DNA from: Bradyrhizobiaceae bacterium PARB1
GTDB taxonomy: Bacteria; Pseudomonadota; Alphaproteobacteria; Rhizobiales; Xanthobacteraceae
Direction: 5' to 3'
Length of the DNA stretch: 64,000 nt
NCBI GenBank assembly: GCA_002256345.1
Contig: NKIY01000002.1
Location: 1,030,736-1,094,735 of the forward strand
Part shown: positions 60,716 through 64,000 of the stretch, piece after piece
How the letters are laid out: every line of letters starts with the position of its first letter
Position numbering within the stretch: the stretch's first letter is position 1
The notes under the pieces: generated by a model
The model's database searches: none
Seen by the model: the letters and a program-made list of their open reading frames with translations, nothing else
What the model was told of the DNA's origin: nothing
Program-made: the position numbers and the translations under genes

Positions 60716-62293
60716 ATGTCGAAAGCCGTCTCGATGAATAAGCGCAAACAGGAGAGCGCAACGCCCACATCTCCAAAGAATGCACCCGTTCGGCTGCCCG
60801 ACCTGATTATCGATCGGGCGGATCTGCCGGCCGCCGCCGCACGGTTGGCTGACCGGCTGTCGGCGGCCGACACCTTCTTTCAGAGGGCCGAGGCGTTGGT
60901 GAAGGTGGTGGAGTCAGAGCGCGGACCAACCGCCCGGCCGATCACTGTTCATGACGTGGTAAATCATGGCCACCGCGTCTGCCGGCCGGTCCTTCAAAAG
61001 ATCATTCAGGGTGAGATTGTGCTTGAGCCGGTGACGCTGCCGGACCGCGTTGCACGCCTGTACCTCAATCTCCACGACAAATGGACAGTCGGCCAATTGA
61101 ACGGCATCTGCCGCGCTCCGATCCTCTCGGACGATGGCAATATCCGAGTCGCTCAGGGTTATGACCCTGAGACCGGCCACTGGTGCGCAGGTATCGATGC
61201 GCCCGGCATCCCAGAGCGTCCGTCGAGACTGCAGGCAGAGAGGGCGCTCCGCATCTTGCGCAGCGCCTTCGCGACATTCCCCTTCGCCGATGCATGCATG
61301 GTGAGTCGCTCGGCGAGCACGAGTGCCATCGATCTGTCGAAGCCGCCGGGCATCGACGAGACAAGTCACCTTTGCGCCGTGCTTACGGCCGTCTGCCGAC
61401 CCAGTCTGCCGTTGGCCCCTGGCTTTGTTTTCCGCTCGCCGCAGCTCTCCGGCGCCGGCACCGGGAAGGGCAAGCTCGTCCGATCCATCGCGCGCATCGC
61501 CTACAACACGGTGCCGAGGCCGTTCACGAGTCCGGGCGCGCAAAGTGAGCTGGAGAAGCGCCTGACCGCTTCGCTCGTCGAGGCCGATCCCGTTATCTTC
61601 CTGGACAACGTCAACTCGGAGACTCTGAAATCGAACCTTTTGGCTCAGATCGCCACGGAAAATCCCTGCTCCATCCGCCCGTTCGGTATCAATACCAAGA
61701 TGGTCACGGTGACGACGAACGTCTTTCTGGCGATCACGGGCAACGCCGTCCGGGTCGCCGAAGACCTGGCGCGCCGATTTCTGTTCGTCAATCTGGACGC
61801 CGGATGCGAGGATCCCGAGCGTCGAGCCTTCGATGGAAATTTTTCCGCGATGGTAGACCGGCAGCGCGGCGAACTGCTCGCTGCCGCACTGACGATCTGG
61901 CGGTGGGGCCGTCAGAACCGCCCCAAGCCGGGTCTCGAGCTCGGAAGCTTCGAACAGTGGGCCGAGTGGTGCCGCGATCCGCTGCTTGCACTGGGTTGTC
62001 CTGATCCGGTCGGCCGGATTGCGGATGCCAAGCGTGACGACCCGGATCGCCTCCAGCTCCTTGAATTCTTCCAGGAATGGCACCGGCTCTATGGCGACCG
62101 CGCTGTTCGCGTGAGCGAGCTTGATCTGAAGTTGCGCCAGCTTGCAGAAGGCCACGGCACAACCCGCCAGAAATTCGCGACGTTCGTCGCCAATCTGACG
62201 GGAACGCGCGCTGCAGGTTTCGTCTTGATCCGCAATTTGCCGATCGGAAAATGGAGCGCGGCCACGTACGCGCTCAAGAGCACGGGTAACTAG
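60716..62293 (+). CDS. AAA/SF3-like ATPase, possible replication helicase/primase-type protein
   Basis: 525 residues from ATG 60716; the frame is open from TTG 60653 and ATG 60734 is another choice. The C-terminal half has Walker A LSGAGTGKGKLVRSIARIAY, Walker B DPVIFLDNVNSE, a sensor-type segment VFLAITGNAVRV and an Arg finger-like EDLARRFLFVNLDAG. It also has AALTIWRWGRQNRPKPGLEL and GSFEQWAEWCRDPLLALGCP, seen in ATPases of primase/helicase type on Rhizobiales mobile elements. The N-terminal half has no clear catalytic primase site. It probably works in replication of the excised element; this is inference. It ends in a strong hairpin. Confidence 0.72.
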   Translation: MSKAVSMNKRKQESATPTSPKNAPVRLPDLIIDRADLPAAAARLADRLSAADTFFQRAEALVKVVESERGPTARPITVHDVVNHGHRVCRPVLQKIIQGEIVLEPVTLPDRVARLYLNLHDKWTVGQLNGICRAPILSDDGNIRVAQGYDPETGHWCAGIDAPGIPERPSRLQAERALRILRSAFATFPFADACMVSRSASTSAIDLSKPPGIDETSHLCAVLTAVCRPSLPLAPGFVFRSPQLSGAGTGKGKLVRSIARIAYNTVPRPFTSPGAQSELEKRLTASLVEADPVIFLDNVNSETLKSNLLAQIATENPCSIRPFGINTKMVTVTTNVFLAITGNAVRVAEDLARRFLFVNLDAGCEDPERRAFDGNFSAMVDRQRGELLAAALTIWRWGRQNRPKPGLELGSFEQWAEWCRDPLLALGCPDPVGRIADAKRDDPDRLQLLEFFQEWHRLYGDRAVRVSELDLKLRQLAEGHGTTRQKFATFVANLTGTRAAGFVLIRNLPIGKWSAATYALKSTGN

Positions 62294-62352
62294 ACCCGCG
62301 CCCCGGGCTCCCACGCACCAGCCCTTGGGACTTCCAGATCATCGGGACCATA

Positions 62353-62381
62353 GGGGGCACCGGACGCGGGCCGGTGCCCCC
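62353..62381 (+). terminator. Strong hairpin after the AAA-type gene
   Basis: GGGGGCACCGG (62353-62363) and CCGGTGCCCCC (62371-62381) form a perfect 11-bp stem with a 7-base loop. Only two T residues follow, so termination may be weak or need Rho. Nothing else is seen in 62294-62625. Confidence 0.6.
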
Positions 62382-62625
62382 TTGCAGGTTAGACAATTCA
62401 GTTTGCCGGGAATCCACAATTTATCGCCTGGCCACTGCTGTTTGGAGTGGCAACACAGCCATGTGAGAATACCTGCTTCTTAGTCGTCTTCGAGCTTGAC
62501 CTGGGCGCCGGTTGTTCCCATCTCGCAACCCTCAAAGATCGAAGTAGTGGCGGGCTCTATCGCCAAGTAATTAACCAATGCATCGCTTCAGCAGATGCAT
62601 TCAACGAAATCGTTACCTTTGACCG

Positions 62626-63216
62626 ATGCTAATGCCTTCTCTGGGCTGGTGCTCCGCGGCGGCGCCGGCGCAAACGTCATCAATCAGAGATGAGGCAGTT
62701 GTGGGAATTGCTGTACCCTTTATCGGCTACGTAAAGGCAAGGGGAAGAGAGTCCGTACGCCACAAGCGGGATGCCGAGGACAACGGCAGGCACATCGGGG
62801 CGATTGAAGCATTTTTCAGCGTTGTTGAGACGGCAGACCCAAAATGGTTTTCGCCGTTCTTGCGTCAGCCTCGAGGGGCTCAGTGGTCACCTTGCGTCTC
62901 AAGAGTCTTATTGGAGACCGACGATGTCCGACGTCCGCAACTAACGAAATTCTTGAAGAGGGCCGGCGACAGTACGCTTGTGATCTCGGCATGGGAGGAT
63001 CTCTTTGAAGTGAGAAACGATATCGTCGACGAGCTGGTGGAACGATGCCTGAGCAGGTGGAGTCCGATCCTACGCATCGATCAGCCGCACGCCGCGCTAA
63101 CGCCGGCGCTCGCTCGGCAATCTGGTTCGAACTTGCCTCACTTGATCATGCGCAATCAAGCCAAGGTTCAAGATGCTATCGAAGCGAGAGTTCGTCCTCT
63201 TTTGCCGATCACTTAA
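62626..63216 (+). CDS. Hypothetical protein (196 residues), uncertain
   Basis: An open frame from ATG 62626 (ATG 62632 also possible) without a clear ribosome-binding site. The protein includes VVGIAVPFIGYVKARGRESV, AIEAFFSVVETADPKWFSPF and LVISAWEDLFEVRNDIVDEL. Codon third positions are less GC-rich than in the flanking genes, suggesting recent acquisition or a non-coding stretch. There is no competing long frame on the other strand. Function unknown. It stands between the AAA gene's hairpin and the DUF932-type gene. Confidence 0.4.
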   Translation: MLMPSLGWCSAAAPAQTSSIRDEAVVGIAVPFIGYVKARGRESVRHKRDAEDNGRHIGAIEAFFSVVETADPKWFSPFLRQPRGAQWSPCVSRVLLETDDVRRPQLTKFLKRAGDSTLVISAWEDLFEVRNDIVDELVERCLSRWSPILRIDQPHAALTPALARQSGSNLPHLIMRNQAKVQDAIEARVRPLLPIT

Positions 63217-63468
63217 CAAGGCGGGCTATGATCCGTTTCACTATGTACCTCGGGCATCGGGGTCATAGGGTCCATCGCTATGGAGGCATTCGGAGCGCCA
63301 GCGACCCTGGTCCGCCTGCTTCCGTAGGAGAATGCACTCATTCGAGCCAAAGTTCGATCGCGCATATCCTATCAAAATTCAGTCATTTCAGAGTCAGAGT
63401 ATGGCCGGAATTTCTGTGACGGGTTGACAGCCGAGAGAGTCTCGCGGCGCCCGTCGTGGAGATATCCC

Positions 63469-63882
63469 ATGACGCAACTGAATGTCCTGCACGCCGCTCG
63501 CGATGAGCATGGCGGTTATAAGGTGGATGTGAGCCGCGGTGAGCGCGTCGGTCGCGTCTCCTCGGAATGGTTCTCCCGGCCGGCGGACGAGCGGTACTTG
63601 TCGCTCACCGAGCTTCACGCCGCCGTTCAGGGCCGCGCCGAGCGAAGCCGGACCCGGACAGTCGAAAGCGAGGCGATCCGGGTGGAAGCCAATCGCGATA
63701 ACGCGGAGCGGCTGACGCTCATGTTGCCGGGCGAGAGCGCACCTTTGTCGCCAACCCATTGGAGCTTCGGTCAGCTCGCAACGATGGTGGGCGCGCCATC
63801 CGCGTATTTGCGGCAGCTTCCGGCGCCACTCGCGGCCATCAACTTGCAATACGGACTGACCTCGAATCGAGCATTATCTTGA
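63469..63882 (+). CDS. DUF932-type protein, N-terminal fragment (broken after about 135 residues)
   Basis: 137 residues from ATG 63469 with GTGGAG upstream. It opens like the N-terminus of DUF932/phage-plasmid-like proteins: WFSRPADERYLSLTELHAAV, THWSFGQLATMVGAPSAYLR, QLPAPLAAINLQYGL. Family members are usually more than twice this length and continue past TSNR into the main domain. Here the frame stops three codons after TSNR (ALS-stop), and the DNA that follows does not continue the protein in any frame seen. The gene is therefore probably cut by an insertion or deletion at about 63870. The family call is by pattern. Confidence 0.65.
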   Translation: MTQLNVLHAARDEHGGYKVDVSRGERVGRVSSEWFSRPADERYLSLTELHAAVQGRAERSRTRTVESEAIRVEANRDNAERLTLMLPGESAPLSPTHWSFGQLATMVGAPSAYLRQLPAPLAAINLQYGLTSNRALS

Positions 63883-64000
63883 CTCTGTGATCCTGTCTCA
63901 GAATCAGGCATGGAGCCGCGTCACCGGTGCTGCGGTGAAGCTCTTCAGACGTCCGGGTCAAGCGTTCCCGCAGCGTAAGCGAGGACAACGCTTGACGCGG
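63883..64000. other. Sequence beyond the DUF932 break, with inverted repeat
   Basis: 118 bp without a gene. GTCAAGCGTT (63957-63966) and its inverted copy AACGCTTGAC (63989-63998) form a 10-bp stem around a 22-base loop. It could be the end of an insertion that broke the DUF932-type gene, but no transposase is in view. Confidence 0.4.

Larger units (their letters stand above)
48200..64000. mobile_element. Integrative/mobilisable element at tRNA-Arg, left part
   Basis: Bounded on the left by a split tRNA-Arg and a large serine recombinase next to a complete tRNA-Arg, this stretch carries a MobF relaxase, a coupling ATPase, a ParA-like ATPase, an ArdC-like peptidase, a replication-type ATPase and several unknown genes. 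It has no metabolic housekeeping genes. The right end is beyond the window. No type IV secretion channel genes (VirB-like) are seen, so from this part alone it looks mobilisable, not self-transmissible. The exact left boundary, 48243 or within 48491-48567, is not certain. Confidence 0.75.

Noticed and set aside
60914..62314. 466-codon minus-strand frame
   Set aside because: Antisense to the AAA-type ATPase gene, which has clear Walker motifs on the plus strand.
48200..64000. Prophage
   Set aside because: No capsid, portal, terminase or tail genes; relaxase and coupling protein indicate a mobilisable or conjugative element.

Overview
The window is high-GC alphaproteobacterial DNA. Gene content and repeats point to the Bradyrhizobium/Rhodopseudomonas/Afipia group (Nitrobacteraceae): a RegA/ActR redox regulator, an MmcB repair protein, DUF1236 and MXKDX-repeat proteins, an AapJ-type amino-acid binding protein, an EcfG-type stress promoter, and several families of short palindromic intergenic repeats. 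The genus is inferred from family resemblance and was not tested by a search.

Bases 1-48,200 look like ordinary chromosome. In order they hold: a three-gene phosphorelay operon (sensor kinase, receiver-kinase hybrid, OmpR regulator); a lone ECF sigma factor; a CcdA-like protein with a thioredoxin-like partner; a cyanide-insensitive-type cytochrome bd operon (cydA-cydB-DUF2474) whose start region carries a perfect hairpin over the ribosome-binding site; an L,D-transpeptidase; an amino-acid binding protein; a small catabolic block (two acyl-CoA dehydrogenases, an AhpD/CMD-like protein, a VOC protein and an MFS transporter) punctuated by palindromic repeats; regulators and single enzymes; a hybrid sensor kinase; a polyhydroxybutyrate-depolymerase-like esterase; a stress-type MXKDX protein; SthA transhydrogenase; HtpX; a luciferase-like monooxygenase; an SGNH-like protein; and an SDR.

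Bases 30,023-40,632 form a type I secretion locus: a LapG-like periplasmic cysteine protease, a 1304-residue FecR/VCBS/RTX surface protein, its ABC exporter, the HlyD-like adaptor and a CHASE2 adenylate-cyclase-type protein. This resembles a Lap-style adhesin-release system without a visible LapD. It is followed by an alkanesulfonate (ssu) operon lacking ssuA, an EAL/degenerate-GGDEF protein, a YccF protein and a polysaccharide deacetylase.

From about 48,200 to the right edge lies an integrative element. At its left boundary are a 5' half of a tRNA-Arg gene cut off just after the anticodon stem, then a complete tRNA-Arg(CCG), then a large serine recombinase whose last codons run antisense through that tRNA. 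The element then carries a MobF relaxase-helicase, a VirD4/TraD-like coupling ATPase, a ParA/TraL-like ATPase, a run of unrecognised proteins (one an ArdC-like zinc metallopeptidase), a divergently transcribed AAA/SF3-like ATPase that may serve replication, and a truncated DUF932-type gene at the edge. No mating-pair-formation (type IV secretion channel) genes are visible, so it reads as a mobilisable element or one end of a larger conjugative element. Two promoter-proximal blocks share a 17-base motif, and the divergent control region holds overlapping inverted repeats; both are candidates for element-specific regulation, oriT or origin sequences.
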